Origin: Priestia aryabhattai
GTDB taxonomy: Bacteria > Bacillota > Bacilli > Bacillales > Bacillaceae_H
Direction of reading: 5' to 3'
DNA: 64,000 nucleotides
NCBI RefSeq assembly: GCF_023715685.1
Contig: NZ_JAMBOQ010000003.1
Span: forward strand, 496,001 to 560,000
The notes beneath the pieces are model-generated. The model was given only the letters and a program-made list of their open reading frames with translations, had not been told where the DNA came from and made no database searches. A program made the position numbers and the translations under genes. Below are positions 26,337 through 34,956 of the stretch, one piece after another (within the stretch, counting starts at the first letter, position 1; every line of letters starts with the position of its first letter).

Positions 26337-27443
26337 ATGCGTATAAAAAAACTATCTGAGTTAACGAATAAATCCAAACAGCGGAAAGAAAAAGCTGATG
26401 AATCTAAGGGCTCTAAGGAAACTAGTGCTTCTTCTACTCAGGAAGAGCAGAAATTATCGGAGAGGGTGGGAGATAATTTATCCCGCATGAAAAAAGCACT
26501 GGAACAGAGCACGGACTTAGTTGTAAGAGAGTTTAGAATTTCGATTGAAGAAAAATTCACTTTAGGTGTTGCTTACATCGACAGGTTAGTAAATAAAGAT
26601 GAAGTTGAACACTATGCGCTGGACTCCATTATGCACTATCACGATGAACATTTAACACATTATGACGGCATTGCGGATGAACAAGTCATTCAAGAGGTAA
26701 AGGAGCGTCTTTCTAAAATTGATATAGACGGTACACCTTTTGTATTAATGGTTCCTGCACTATTTATTCAATTTTTTCAAGCTGCTGAAGATTATTACCA
26801 GCGCGCAGATATTAGTACATTGATTCGCTTAATGCGCTATATGGCATTTTTCTTAGCCCTTTTAACACCTTCTGCTTATATTGCTTTAACTACTTTTCAT
26901 CAAGAGATGCTTCCTTTTGCTTTGTTAATTAGTATTGCAGCTCAAAGAGAAGGCGTCCCTTTTCCTGCTATTATTGAAGCGTTTATTATGGAAATCACGT
27001 TTGAAATTTTGCGAGAAGCGGGAGTTCGATTGCCTCGAGCAGTAGGTTCAGCTATTTCGATTGTTGGAGCACTCGTTTTAGGAGAAGCCGCCGTACAAGC
27101 GGGATTAGTCTCGCCTGCAATGGTTATCGTTGTATCCATCACCGCTATTAGTAACTTTGTGTCACCTGTGTATGATATGGCTATTGCAGTAAGGATGCTG
27201 CGCTTTACTTTAATGGTTTTAGCAGCTACTTTTGGCTTGTTCGGTATTATCCTGGGGTTAATTTTAATGATTTTACATTTATGCAGCTTAAGGTCATTTG
27301 GAGTCCCGTATATGACACCTATGGCTCCATTTGTAAAGCGTGATCAAAAGGATGTGATTAGACGTTCGATCAAAAAAATGAAAACAAGGCCAAAGCTTAT
27401 TAACGAGAAGAATATTTCACGTCAAAAGACGCAAAAAAACTAA
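26337..27443 (+). pseudogene. GerA-family spore germinant receptor subunit A with two internal deletions
   Basis: The 368-residue frame is clearly GerA-family: VDGTPFVL-like DGTPFVLMVPALF, AAEDYYQR, FHQEMLP, AAQREGVPFPA and FEILREAGVRLPRAVGSA match the membrane half almost word for word. Family members have about 480-520 residues. Two conserved stretches are absent: the middle of the N-terminal domain that carries the RGPR segment, and the roughly 48 residues between KIDID and DGTPFVL (normally an ESGYIEQLIED-NPFSPFP-type region). Both losses keep the frame. The ribosome site GGAGGA is intact. Because the following gerC and gerB are also broken, I call it a decaying gene, though the product may still be made. 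Confidence 0.72.
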
Positions 27444-27467
27444 ACTGTGGAAAGGTGGCCGTTTACT

Positions 27468-28592
27468 ATGAAAGCATTTCTAATGCTATGTATCTGTTTA
27501 TTACTATTAAGCGGCTGCTGGAGCAGTCGAGAGTTGAATGAGCTAGCCATTACGGTTGCTGTCGGAATTGATAAAGCAGAAGATGGCATTATTGTTACAG
27601 TTCAGTTGATTAACCCAGGTGATATTCAGGCAAAAACTCCTACAAACGGGCCTACTGTGACCACCTTTTCTATTAAGGCTTCTTCTGTAATGGAAGGGTT
27701 AAGAAAAATAACGACAAAATCCCCTCGGAAAATTTATCTTTCTCATTTGCGAATGCTAGTCATTAGCGAAAGCATGGCAGAAGACGGTATCGCTGAAGTG
27801 CTTGATTTCTTTGCCCGGGATCATGAAGTACGTACCGATTATTTTGTTGTTGTTGCTAAAAATACGAAAGCATCGAACGTGCTGAACGTATTAACAACAA
27901 TCGGAAAAATACCGGCTAACCATATGTTTGCTTCATTAGACGTGTCACAGCGTATTTGGGCACCTACTAGAGGAGTGAAGTTAAATGAACTGATCAGTAA
28001 CTTAACCAGTGAAGGGAAGCAGGCGGTGTTGTCAGGGGTATTGTTAAAAGGTAACGTGAAAAATGCAGGAGATATGTCCAGCATTTCTCGCACCAATCTT
28101 TCTACTCTGCTCAATTTCAAAGGATTAGGTGTCTTTCAAAATGATAAACTTATCGGCTGGTTTAATGAAGACGAAAGTAAAGGATACAATTATATTACAG
28201 GAAATGTAAAAAGTACATTGATTGTTATTCCATGTGAAAAGAAAGAAAAATAGCATGATATCATCGGAGTAGAAATGCTTCGAACGAATGTGAAGGTGAC
28301 AGCTTCTATGAAAAATCATAAACCTCATATTCACGTTGATTTAAAAGGTGAAGCGAACGTAGCGGATGTAGAGTGTCAAGTGAATTTACAGGACCCAGCT
28401 GTAATTAATATGCTGGAACGAAAAACAGCAGCGGACGTAAAAGAAAAAATGAATGATGCGGTGGAAAAAGCTCAAAAAACTTATAAAAGCGATATCTTTG
28501 GTTTTGGAGAAGCGTTTTACAGACAAGATGTAAAGAGAGGGTACAAAATGAAAAGAGACTGGAACAGAATTTACGCGTCCGCAATTTTTTAA
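27468..28592 (+). pseudogene. GerC-family germinant receptor lipoprotein, interrupted by TAG
   Basis: The frame starts at ATG 27468 (AAAGGTGG upstream) with a lipobox LLLLSGCW and the GerAC opening SSRELNELAI. It ends at TAG 28251-28253, codon 262, within a region normally continuous (GNVKSTLIVIPCEKKEK then IGVEMLRTNVKV). The same frame continues after the TAG to 28592 and contains FGFGEAFYRQ, a GerC C-terminal signature. One C-to-T change in a CAG codon would explain the stop. The true end is also missing: after DWNRIYAS the sequence jumps into gerB. Confidence 0.85.
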
Positions 28593-28789
28593 GTTTTCCT
28601 TTAGGTCTAATTATTACAGGCGTGGCGTATTACATTATTCCGAATACAGCATACCTCAATTATTTTGAAAAATATTATTGGCCGTTTTATTTATTTGTAC
28701 TAAGTGTCTGTTTTCCATCATTATTTATTGCTCTTTCTTATATAAAGAAAAATAAGACAGCCAAAGGCGATAGAAGCCAACAAACATAG
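28577..28789 (+). pseudogene. Remnant of a GerB-family germinant receptor permease
   Basis: A frame without start codon reads FPLGLIITGVAYYIIPN, a PFYLFVLSVCFPSLFIALSYIKKNK membrane segment and ends at TAG 28787-28789. It fits only the last 65-70 residues of the 350-370-residue GerB permease. The junction with gerC lies near 28577-28592, so one deletion removed about 20 residues of gerC and some 300 codons of gerB. Confidence 0.75.
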
Positions 28790-28863
28790 CATTATTTATA
28801 CGCATGTGGTATAGTATACGATGACAATTCAAGAAGAAACGCCGTACACGTTTGTATATGTAC

Positions 28864-28900
28864 GGGAGAGGTTCGAAAACTCCCTCTATAAAAAACTAAG
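28864..28900 (+). promoter_or_regulatory. PreQ1-I riboswitch aptamer
   Basis: GGGAG (28864-28868) pairs with CTCCC (28880-28884); the loop AGGTTCGAAAA and the tail TCTATAAAAAACTAA form the H-type pseudoknot of the class I preQ1 aptamer. It stands before queCDEF, the preQ1 synthesis operon, as in B. subtilis. Confidence 0.93.
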
Positions 28901-29017
28901 ATCATCGTTGATGACAAAAGACACGGTTTTAGCGTGTCTTCTTTCACGTGCTTTTCTACCAACACGTCTCTTTGACGTGTATGCTGGCGAGGGCGTGTAT
29001 CTTAGTTGCTTTTTAGG
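28901..29017 (+). other. Long expression platform of the preQ1 riboswitch
   Basis: About 117 bases separate aptamer and terminator. They hold hairpin AAGACACG/CGTGTCTT (28918-28925 with 28933-28940) and hairpin ACACGTC/GACGTGT (28962-28968 with 28974-28980). CTTAGTT (29001-29007) and GGGAG (29016-29020) can pair back to AACTAAG (28894-28900) and CTCCC (28880-28884), a likely antiterminator. Confidence 0.6.
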
Positions 29018-29048
29018 GAGATTGCTGGAAAAGAGCAGTCTCTTTTTT
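29018..29048 (+). terminator. PreQ1-controlled terminator
   Basis: GAGATTGCT pairs with AGCAGTCTC (one G-U) around GGAAAAG, followed by six T. Its 5' arm shares GAG with the proposed antiterminator. Confidence 0.85.
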
Positions 29049-29132
29049 GTGTTATAAAATTAGTCACAAAGGGAACGAACGGTTCAATAAAGTTTCTTCT
29101 TCTTTTGATTTCAATCAAAAAGGAGACGAACA

Positions 29133-29801
29133 ATGATGATTAAAAATGAAAAAGCTATTGTTGTATTTAGTGGAGGTCAAGATAGTACAACATGTCTATT
29201 TTGGGCTTTGAAAAACTTTAAAGAAGTAGAAACGGTTACATTTCAATATGGTCAGCGTCATAGTCAAGAAATAGAGGTAGCAAAAGCTATTGCAGCTGAT
29301 TTAGGTGTGAAGCACACCGTACTAGATATGTCACTTTTAAATCAATTAGCACCAAATGCATTAACGCGAGATGATATTGATATCGAGCAAAAAGAAGGAG
29401 AATTGCCTACCACGTTTGTGGATGGCCGCAATCTGTTATTTTTATCATTTGCAGCCGTACTGGCTAAGAACAGCGGAGGCCGTCATATCGTAACAGGCGT
29501 TTGTGAAACCGATTTTTCGGGATATCCAGACTGTCGAGATGTATTTGTGAAATCGTTAAACGTCACGCTTAATTTATCAATGGACTTTGAGTTTGTTATT
29601 CATACACCGCTCATGTGGATTGATAAAGCAGAAACGTGGGCTTTAGCTGATGAGTTAGGGGCGCTTGAGTATGTGCGTGAAAAAACATTAACGTGCTACA
29701 ACGGTATTGTTGCTGATGGATGCGGTGAATGTCCCGCATGTCAATTGCGAAAACGTGGGTTAGATCAATACCTGCAAATAAAAGAAGGAGGAGAGAAATA
29801 A
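29133..29801 (+). CDS. queC: 7-cyano-7-deazaguanine (preQ0) synthase
   Basis: The 222-residue enzyme converts carboxydeazaguanine to preQ0 with ATP and ammonia in the queuosine pathway. The PP-loop [13 protein letters not shown] binds ATP, and the zinc cysteines are in [13 protein letters not shown] plus an upstream TLTCYNG. AAAGGAGACG precedes the ATG. It is the first gene of queCDEF; its TAA overlaps the queD ATG by one base. The pathway makes the modified base at the wobble position of certain tRNAs. Confidence 0.97.
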   Translation: MMIKNEKAIVVFSGGQDSTTCLFWALKNFKEVETVTFQYGQRHSQEIEVAKAIAADLGVKHTVLDMSLLNQLAPNALTRDDIDIEQKEGELPTTFVDGRNLLFLSFAAVLAKNSGGRHIVTGVCETDFSGYPDCRDVFVKSLNVTLNLSMDFEFVIHTPLMWIDKAETWALADELGALEYVREKTLTCYNGIVADGCGECPACQLRKRGLDQYLQIKEGGEK

Positions 29802-30241
29802 TGCTGCAACAAATGTATCCTCAAGTATTTCATGACTATGAATATGAACTGAACAAAGATATGCAGTTTGCTGCGGCACATTTTGTTCCTCACACAGAAG
29901 CAGGAAAATGCCGTCAAGTCCATGGACATACGTATTTTGTTAACCTAACTGTTGCCGGAGATACATTAGACGAAGCAGGCTTTTTAGTAAACTTTGCGCT
30001 ATTGAAAAAAATTGTTTCTGGTCAATTTGATCATACATTATTGAACGATCATTCTATCTTTAACGAAGAAAATCCAAATGATTTTCCTACAACTGAAGTT
30101 GTTGCTCGTAAAATTTATGAGTTGGTTCAAGAATATCTAGACACACTACCAAATAAGCCTTCTTGCGTACAAGTATTCGTGCGGGAAACGCCGACAAGTT
30201 ACGTAGTTTACCGCCCAAAGAAGGTGAAAAAACGTGGCTAA
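29801..30241 (+). CDS. queD: 6-carboxy-5,6,7,8-tetrahydropterin synthase
   Basis: A 146-residue PTPS-fold enzyme. Zinc histidines are in FAAAHFVP and VHGHTY, and the catalytic Cys in AGKCRQVHGH. It produces carboxytetrahydropterin for QueE. The frame is open upstream inside queC, but ATG 29801 with AAAGAAGGAGGAG ahead is the evident start. QueE overlaps its end by eight bases. Confidence 0.95.
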   Translation: MLQQMYPQVFHDYEYELNKDMQFAAAHFVPHTEAGKCRQVHGHTYFVNLTVAGDTLDEAGFLVNFALLKKIVSGQFDHTLLNDHSIFNEENPNDFPTTEVVARKIYELVQEYLDTLPNKPSCVQVFVRETPTSYVVYRPKKVKKRG

Positions 30242-30965
30242 TACAATTCCAGTACTTGAAATATTCGGACCAACGATTCAAGGGGAAGGAATGGTTGTAG
30301 GACGTAAGACGATGTTTGTTCGTACCGCAGGCTGTGATTATTCGTGCAGCTGGTGTGATTCAGCTTTTACATGGGATGGATCGGCTAAAAATGATATTCG
30401 TCAACTAACAGCAGAACAAATTTGGACTGAGCTGAAAGAAATCGGTGGAGAGTGCTTTGATCACGTCACCATTTCTGGAGGAAACCCTGCGCTTATCAAG
30501 GCAATTGGTTCACTTATAGAGCTTTTGCACAGCCATGGGGTAAAAGCAGCTCTTGAAACACAGGGAAGCCGTTATCAGGATTGGTTTCTAAAGATCGATG
30601 ATTTAACGATTTCTCCTAAGCCTCCAAGTTCATTAATGAAAACAAATTTCTCCGTATTAGACGATATTATAGAGACATTAATAAAGGAAAAACGCATGGA
30701 GCACATAAGCATAAAAGTCGTTGTATTTAATGATGAGGACTTTGAGTATGCAGCGTCCGTTCATGAACGTTATCCTGAGGTTCCGTTTTTTGTTCAAGTA
30801 GGCAACGAGGACTTAACGACAATCGATAATGCGTCGTTAACACAAGAATTGCTTAAAAAGTATGAGTGGTTAATCGATAAGGTCGTGGCAGCTAAAAACA
30901 TGAATAATGTAAGAGTTCTGCCGCAGGTTCACGCCCTTGTTTGGGGAAATAAACGAGGTGTGTAA
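30234..30965 (+). CDS. queE: 7-carboxy-7-deazaguanine synthase (radical SAM)
   Basis: A 243-residue radical SAM enzyme that contracts the pterin ring. The cluster motif is CDYSCSWCDSAFTW (CxxxCxxC). QGEGMVVGRKTMFVR and VTISGGNPAL (the GGNP-type SAM-binding motif) match QueE. The start is GTG 30234, overlapping queD, with AAGGTG a few bases upstream. No separate promoter is evident, so translation is probably coupled. Confidence 0.95.
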   Translation: MANTIPVLEIFGPTIQGEGMVVGRKTMFVRTAGCDYSCSWCDSAFTWDGSAKNDIRQLTAEQIWTELKEIGGECFDHVTISGGNPALIKAIGSLIELLHSHGVKAALETQGSRYQDWFLKIDDLTISPKPPSSLMKTNFSVLDDIIETLIKEKRMEHISIKVVVFNDEDFEYAASVHERYPEVPFFVQVGNEDLTTIDNASLTQELLKKYEWLIDKVVAAKNMNNVRVLPQVHALVWGNKRGV

Positions 30966-31063
30966 GCGCATAGCAAAAAATTTACAAAGAAAAATAAAAA
31001 CAGATATATACAAAATAAAAAAACGCTGTTAGAATGACAATCGTAGAAAGAGAGGAAATGCAA

Positions 31064-31561
31064 ATGAGCGGTCGAAAAGATGAAGAATTAGAAGGTGTAT
31101 CACTCCTTGGAAATCAAGGAACAAACTATTTGTTTGAATATTCACCAGAGATTCTAGAAGCATTTGATAACAAACATCCAAATCGTGATTATTTTGTGAA
31201 ATTCAACTGTCCAGAATTTACGAGCTTATGTCCAAAAACAGGTCAGCCGGATTTCGCAACCATTTATATTAGTTACATTCCAGATGAAAAAATGGTGGAA
31301 AGCAAGTCGTTAAAGCTTTATTTGTTCAGCTTCCGTAACCATGGAGATTTCCATGAAGACTGTATGAACATTATTATGAATGACTTAATTAAACTGATGA
31401 ATCCAAGATATATTGAAGTATGGGGGAAATTCACACCACGCGGCGGCATTTCAATTGATCCATATACAAACTATGGCCGTCCCGGTACGAAATATGAAGA
31501 AATGGCTAATTATCGCCTAATGAATCATGATTTATACCCAGAAACAATTGATAATCGTTAA
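31064..31561 (+). CDS. queF: NADPH-dependent preQ0 reductase
   Basis: A 165-residue unimodal QueF, the same length as the B. subtilis enzyme. The covalent-intermediate Cys is in [15 protein letters not shown] and the substrate Glu/His region is [16 protein letters not shown]. It reduces the nitrile of preQ0 to preQ1. The frame opens at 31034, but AGAGAGG 8 bases before ATG 31064 sets the start. About 100 bases separate it from queE, still in the same direction and before a terminator. Confidence 0.95.
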   Translation: MSGRKDEELEGVSLLGNQGTNYLFEYSPEILEAFDNKHPNRDYFVKFNCPEFTSLCPKTGQPDFATIYISYIPDEKMVESKSLKLYLFSFRNHGDFHEDCMNIIMNDLIKLMNPRYIEVWGKFTPRGGISIDPYTNYGRPGTKYEEMANYRLMNHDLYPETIDNR

Positions 31562-31568
31562 TTCGAAC

Positions 31569-31597
31569 AAACAGGTTGTGTATGCAACCTGTTTTCC
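31569..31597 (+). terminator. Terminator after queF
   Basis: ACAGGTTG and CAACCTGT pair around TGTATG, with a short TTTTCC tail. Confidence 0.75.
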
Positions 31598-31629
31598 ATT
31601 GCAAAAACAACAGGTGAGAAGGTGAAAGA

Positions 31630-32331
31630 ATGTCACAGAGATCAGCATTAGTATTAGGTGCAAGCGGACTTGTTGGTCAAGAACTTTTAAAAATGTTATT
31701 AAGCAACAGCTTATATAACCATGTGACAGTGTTTGTTCGAAAAAAGTTACCAATCGAACACACAAAGCTACGTCAGCTCGAAATAGATTTTTTAGAGCTT
31801 GATAAGCATGAAGAATGCTTTGCAGTTGATGATGTATATTGCTGTTTAGGCACGACAATGAAAAAAGCAAAAACAAAAGCGAGATTCATTAAAGTGGACT
31901 ACGAATTTCCTTTAAAAGCGGCTAAATGTGCAGAAAAATATCGCTGCAAAAACTTTTTAACGATTACAGCAATTGGTGCTGATCTTCGTTCGCCATTCTT
32001 TTACAGTAAAGTAAAGGGGCAAGTAGAAGAAGATATCGCAAGCTTGTATATCCGTTCTACTCACTTTTTCCGCCCATCGTTATTATTAGGCAAGCGCCAA
32101 GAGTTTCGCCTATTTGAAAAGATTGGGGGATACACGTTAAAGTCGTGTTCATTTTGCCTTGTAGGAAAGTGGAGAAAGTATCGTCCAATTAAAGCGTATA
32201 ACGTAGCCAAATCGATGATGAAAGCTGCACTTGAAGATAAATGTGGTGTTCATGTACATGAAAGCCAAGACATCTATACAGGTGAATGCTATTATTCGTT
32301 TACCAACGGCAAGCGCGTGTTATCAAAATAA
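31630..32331 (+). CDS. NAD(P)-binding Rossmann oxidoreductase, TIP30/YraR-like
   Basis: A 233-residue extended-SDR-like protein. VLGASGLVGQELL is the nucleotide-binding loop; CCLGTTMKKAKTKARF and YSKVKGQVEEDI (with the Tyr and Lys of the SDR active site) resemble TIP30/HTATIP2-type and NAD(P)H-binding proteins. The substrate is unknown. GGTGAGAAGGTG precedes the ATG. It stands alone between two terminators. Confidence 0.75.
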   Translation: MSQRSALVLGASGLVGQELLKMLLSNSLYNHVTVFVRKKLPIEHTKLRQLEIDFLELDKHEECFAVDDVYCCLGTTMKKAKTKARFIKVDYEFPLKAAKCAEKYRCKNFLTITAIGADLRSPFFYSKVKGQVEEDIASLYIRSTHFFRPSLLLGKRQEFRLFEKIGGYTLKSCSFCLVGKWRKYRPIKAYNVAKSMMKAALEDKCGVHVHESQDIYTGECYYSFTNGKRVLSK

Positions 32332-32336
32332 AGAAA

Positions 32337-32363
32337 AGCCTCTTCATAAGAAGGGGCTTTTTT
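32337..32363 (+). terminator. Terminator after the Rossmann oxidoreductase gene
   Basis: AGCCTCTT and AAGGGGCT pair (one G-U) around CATAAG, followed by a T-run. Confidence 0.82.
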
Positions 32364-32573
32364 CTATCTTCCGTCAGCATCCGCATCACCATCACCATCG
32401 TGATCAGAAGCTGATTCACTCCAACTTGTGTAGGAGTTAGAATCTTCTTCTGCATAATTCATGGGCTCAACAGATGTTTTTTTATTTGAAGTCTGCTTTC
32501 GTTTACAAACGAACTGCACGATGAAAAAAAGAATGACAATAAGAGCAACTATAAACAATATAGTATCAAACAT
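32364..32573 (-). CDS. Small single-TM protein with acidic tail
   Basis: 69 residues from ATG 32573 (AAAGGAAT upstream): a hydrophobic helix FDTILFIVALIVILFFIVQFV, then a basic KRKQTSNKK patch and an acidic, Ser/Asp-rich C-terminus ending DGDGDADADGR. The topology is probably C-terminus inside, by the positive-inside rule. The frame is open upstream to 32705, but nothing supports the longer form. No known family; function unknown. Confidence 0.55.
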   Translation of the reverse strand: MFDTILFIVALIVILFFIVQFVCKRKQTSNKKTSVEPMNYAEEDSNSYTSWSESASDHDGDGDADADGR

Positions 32574-32747
32574 GCTAGTAATTCCTTTCGGTAAGAAGAT
32601 AGAAGATAATAGTAGCTTTTTTATTGTCACACGAAAATAAGTCCCTTTCAAGAAAAAAGGGGCCTGTTTTTGTTTCTTTAAGGAAACTTTTTTTATCTTA
32701 GCCATATATTATTGTATGAAGAAACATTTTAGAAAAGAGGGAGTACA

Positions 32748-32855
32748 GTGAAAAAAAGTTCGAAGGATGTTAAGGTTCAACAGTATATTTACCTCATGTA
32801 TAAGCTGGGGATTATTACAGAAGAACAGAAGAATCAATTTTTCCAAAATCAATAA
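32748..32855 (+). CDS. 35-residue small protein
   Basis: GTG start at 32748 with AAAGAGGGAG at the proper distance. The product starts MKKSSKDVKVQQYIYLMYK and has LGIITEEQKNQF, an amphipathic helix pair. A strong terminator begins at its stop. The Shine-Dalgarno, length and terminator support a real small gene; I recognise no family. Confidence 0.6.
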   Translation: MKKSSKDVKVQQYIYLMYKLGIITEEQKNQFFQNQ

Positions 32856-32890
32856 AAAAGCAACCGCTTTTGCTTTCCGGTTGCTTTTTT
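32855..32890. terminator. Bidirectional terminator
   Basis: GCAACCG and CGGTTGC pair around CTTTTGCTTTC, with A6 and T6 flanks, between the 35-residue gene and ykvS. Confidence 0.85.
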
Positions 32891-32894
32891 CTCT

Positions 32895-33080
32895 TTACAT
32901 AGCTGGATTAATAATGGTGTAATTTTTGTGGTTGACAACAGTTCGCTGTTCTAAATCTAAATCGCGGTAGTTTGTCATGTAAGTCAAATCAACAATCACG
33001 GAGTTTTCGTTTACTTTTTCTACAATGCCCTGTAATCCATTTTTAAATTCTATCAAGTTTCCTACCTCTGCTATTTTCAT
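32895..33080 (-). CDS. ykvS: YkvS-like DUF2187 protein
   Basis: A 61-residue small beta-barrel-like protein. IGNLIEFKNGLQGIVEKVNENSVIVDLT-type sequence with RTVVNHKNYTII is characteristic of DUF2187 (KOW-like fold). Its length and place near the que genes and ykvT agree with B. subtilis YkvS. AAAGGAGCGATG is the ribosome site. Molecular function is unknown. Confidence 0.85.
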   Translation of the reverse strand: MKIAEVGNLIEFKNGLQGIVEKVNENSVIVDLTYMTNYRDLDLEQRTVVNHKNYTIINPAM

Positions 33081-33387
33081 GATTCATCGCTCCTTTGTTT
33101 TAAATTAGTTCATTATGAATTTTTACAATAATTTTAATTTTTAAAATAGTAAAACTAGTTAGCGTTTTCTTTTTTACAATTTTGCCTTAAAACTGGGAAT
33201 TAGTAAAGGGTTTTTTGAAAAAATATAAAATAAAATTGAAAAAATAAGTGAAATGTGCTGAGAAATAAAAGGAATTGGTAGCTTTAACGAAAGAGAGAAG
33301 CAGGACAGTTCCATCTTTGTTCATCTTTCGTTATAATAAACGGGGTATAATCTTGTCATAAATTATAAGAATTAGAAGGTGTAGAAA
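33081..33387. other. AT-rich divergent intergenic region
   Basis: 307 bases between ykvS and the patatin gene. It is AT-rich with poly-A stretches; I see no coding frame, riboswitch or convincing hairpin. Confidence 0.3.
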
Positions 33388-34233
33388 TTGAAAGATACTG
33401 GACTCGTGCTCGAAGGAGGCGGTATGAGAGGCCTTTATACAACTGGAGTTTTAGATTACTTTATGGAAAGAAATCTGTACCTTCCGTATGTAATTGGCGT
33501 TTCAGCCGGCGCTTGTCATGCCACTTCCTATTTATCTAGACAAATAGGAAGAAGTCGCAAAGCTAATTTAGATTTTTTAGAGGATCCTCGCTACTTGTCG
33601 TGGAAAAATTATTTTAAAACAAAAGAGATATTTGGAATGGATTTCGTTTTTGATGAAATTCCTAATCAGCTTCTTCCATTTGACTTTGAGGCATTTGCCG
33701 AGCGTACAGAGAAGCTTGTAGTAGGGGCAACGGACTGCGTGACGGGAGAACCCGTTTATTTTGATAAGTATGACCGAGACATTTTGACAGCGGTTCGCGC
33801 TTCTAGTTCCCTTCCATTTTTAGCACCTGTCGTTACATATAAAGGAAAAGAGTTGTTAGACGGAGGAATCAGTGATCCGATTCCAATCAAAAAAGCAGTG
33901 CAGGATGGATATAGAAAAAATATTGTGGTGCTAACGCGAAACGAAGGATATCGAAAAAAGAAATCAAATATGCTTTGGTTATTGAAGCGCAAATATCGTC
34001 ATTATGACGGGTTGACTCGTGCGCTTGAAAACCGCTATAAATTGTATAATGAAACATTGTCATATATTGAAGAACAAGAAAGACAAGGGAATATCTTTGT
34101 GATTCGTCCGCAAACCCCTCTTGTAGTAGGGCGAATTGAGAAGAATCGTGAGCGTCTCGACGCTCTTTATAACCAAGGATATAAAGAAGCTGAAGCTCAA
34201 TTTGCATCTCTGCAAAATTGGCTGAACAGTTAA
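33388..34233 (+). CDS. Patatin-like phospholipase
   Basis: A 281-residue patatin-domain hydrolase: LEGGGMRGLYTTGVLDYF is the oxyanion loop, GVSAGACH the GXSXG nucleophile and DGGISDPIPI the catalytic Asp (DGG). It lacks a signal peptide, so it probably acts on cytoplasmic or inner-leaflet lipids. Start is TTG 33388, seven bases after AGAAGGT. It resembles YjjU-type proteins. A small gene follows 17 bases downstream. Confidence 0.88.
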   Translation: MKDTGLVLEGGGMRGLYTTGVLDYFMERNLYLPYVIGVSAGACHATSYLSRQIGRSRKANLDFLEDPRYLSWKNYFKTKEIFGMDFVFDEIPNQLLPFDFEAFAERTEKLVVGATDCVTGEPVYFDKYDRDILTAVRASSSLPFLAPVVTYKGKELLDGGISDPIPIKKAVQDGYRKNIVVLTRNEGYRKKKSNMLWLLKRKYRHYDGLTRALENRYKLYNETLSYIEEQERQGNIFVIRPQTPLVVGRIEKNRERLDALYNQGYKEAEAQFASLQNWLNS

Positions 34234-34250
34234 AAGCGAGGTGAAACTGA

Positions 34251-34445
34251 ATGGATGAACAAACAGCAATAAAAATGTTGAATGAGTTAAGTGAAGGAAA
34301 AGTAACCGAAATTAAAGTCAAAAAAGAAGACTTTCTTGCTTTTCGTCCTTTTTTAGTAAATCGCCCTGATTTCAAACATTTTCGTGGAATAGCCGGACGC
34401 GGTGGAGATTTCACCTATACGTATCTAGAAATTCCTAGGAGCTAA
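34251..34445 (+). CDS. Conserved 64-residue hypothetical protein
   Basis: A short protein, MDEQTAIKMLNELSEGK at the start with KKEDFLAFRPFLVNRPDFKHF and a Gly/Arg loop RGIAGRGGDFTYTYLEIP. There is no TM segment. GCGAGGTGAAA precedes the ATG, and it follows the patatin gene by 17 bases, suggesting one transcript. I do not recognise a function. Confidence 0.6.
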   Translation: MDEQTAIKMLNELSEGKVTEIKVKKEDFLAFRPFLVNRPDFKHFRGIAGRGGDFTYTYLEIPRS

Positions 34446-34592
34446 ACGAAATGATGGCATTATTTAATTATGCCTTATATAATGGATGTATGAGCCTGTA
34501 CAGTAGAGAATATACTGTTACAAGTGCTTGTGCGTTTATTTAATAACGTAGGGTAAGAGCGATTAAATGTGTTTAGTTATAGGAGGGATATT

Positions 34593-34919
34593 ATGGATGA
34601 GTTTCGAAAAAGTACAGCACCTTTTTATTTTGCAGATCATATATGGAAAGATAAAAATGGAATGACGACTTATGGGATGCTGTTAACGAACCGGCCCGAA
34701 GATGACGGGGACTATGACCTCCATTCGTTATTAGAAGAAGCATATGTAGATCATAAAAAAATTCTAATTACTACTGTTTACGATAACAGTGAACAGCAGT
34801 TGACCGGATACGTGATACACTTATCAGATGATCAAGACGTCTTTACGTTTATGGATGATACGGGTGCTAAGCTAGTGATTGATTTCTATGATGTTGTAGA
34901 AATTGAGATCGAAGATTAA
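34593..34919 (+). CDS. YolD-like small protein
   Basis: A 108-residue protein from ATG 34593 (GGAGGGA just upstream). The C-terminal half (KKILITTVYDNSEQQLTGYVIHL ... LVIDFYDVVEIEIED) looks like the YolD domain, a small beta-rich domain often linked to UV-damage polymerase partners, but no polymerase gene is nearby. The N-terminal part is unfamiliar. Assignment is tentative. Confidence 0.5.
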   Translation: MDEFRKSTAPFYFADHIWKDKNGMTTYGMLLTNRPEDDGDYDLHSLLEEAYVDHKKILITTVYDNSEQQLTGYVIHLSDDQDVFTFMDDTGAKLVIDFYDVVEIEIED

Positions 34920-34922
34920 AAA

Positions 34923-34956
34923 AAGCTGAATGTTGATTACAACATTCAGCTTTTTT
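34923..34956 (+). terminator. Terminator after the YolD-like gene
   Basis: AGCTGAATGTTG and CAACATTCAGCT form a 12-bp stem around ATTA, followed by six T. Confidence 0.9.

Noticed and set aside
28251..28253. TAG read as an amino acid genome-wide
   Set aside because: Several intact genes in the window end with TAG where homologues end, and no recoding machinery is seen; nonsense mutation is simpler.
26337..28789. Disruption of the ger operon by a mobile element
   Set aside because: No terminal inverted repeats, target duplications or transposase fragments were found at the junctions; simple deletions and a point mutation explain the pattern.
28821..29057. 78-codon open frame before queC
   Set aside because: It runs across the preQ1 aptamer, its platform hairpins and the terminator, and has no ribosome site; the RNA explanation is sufficient.
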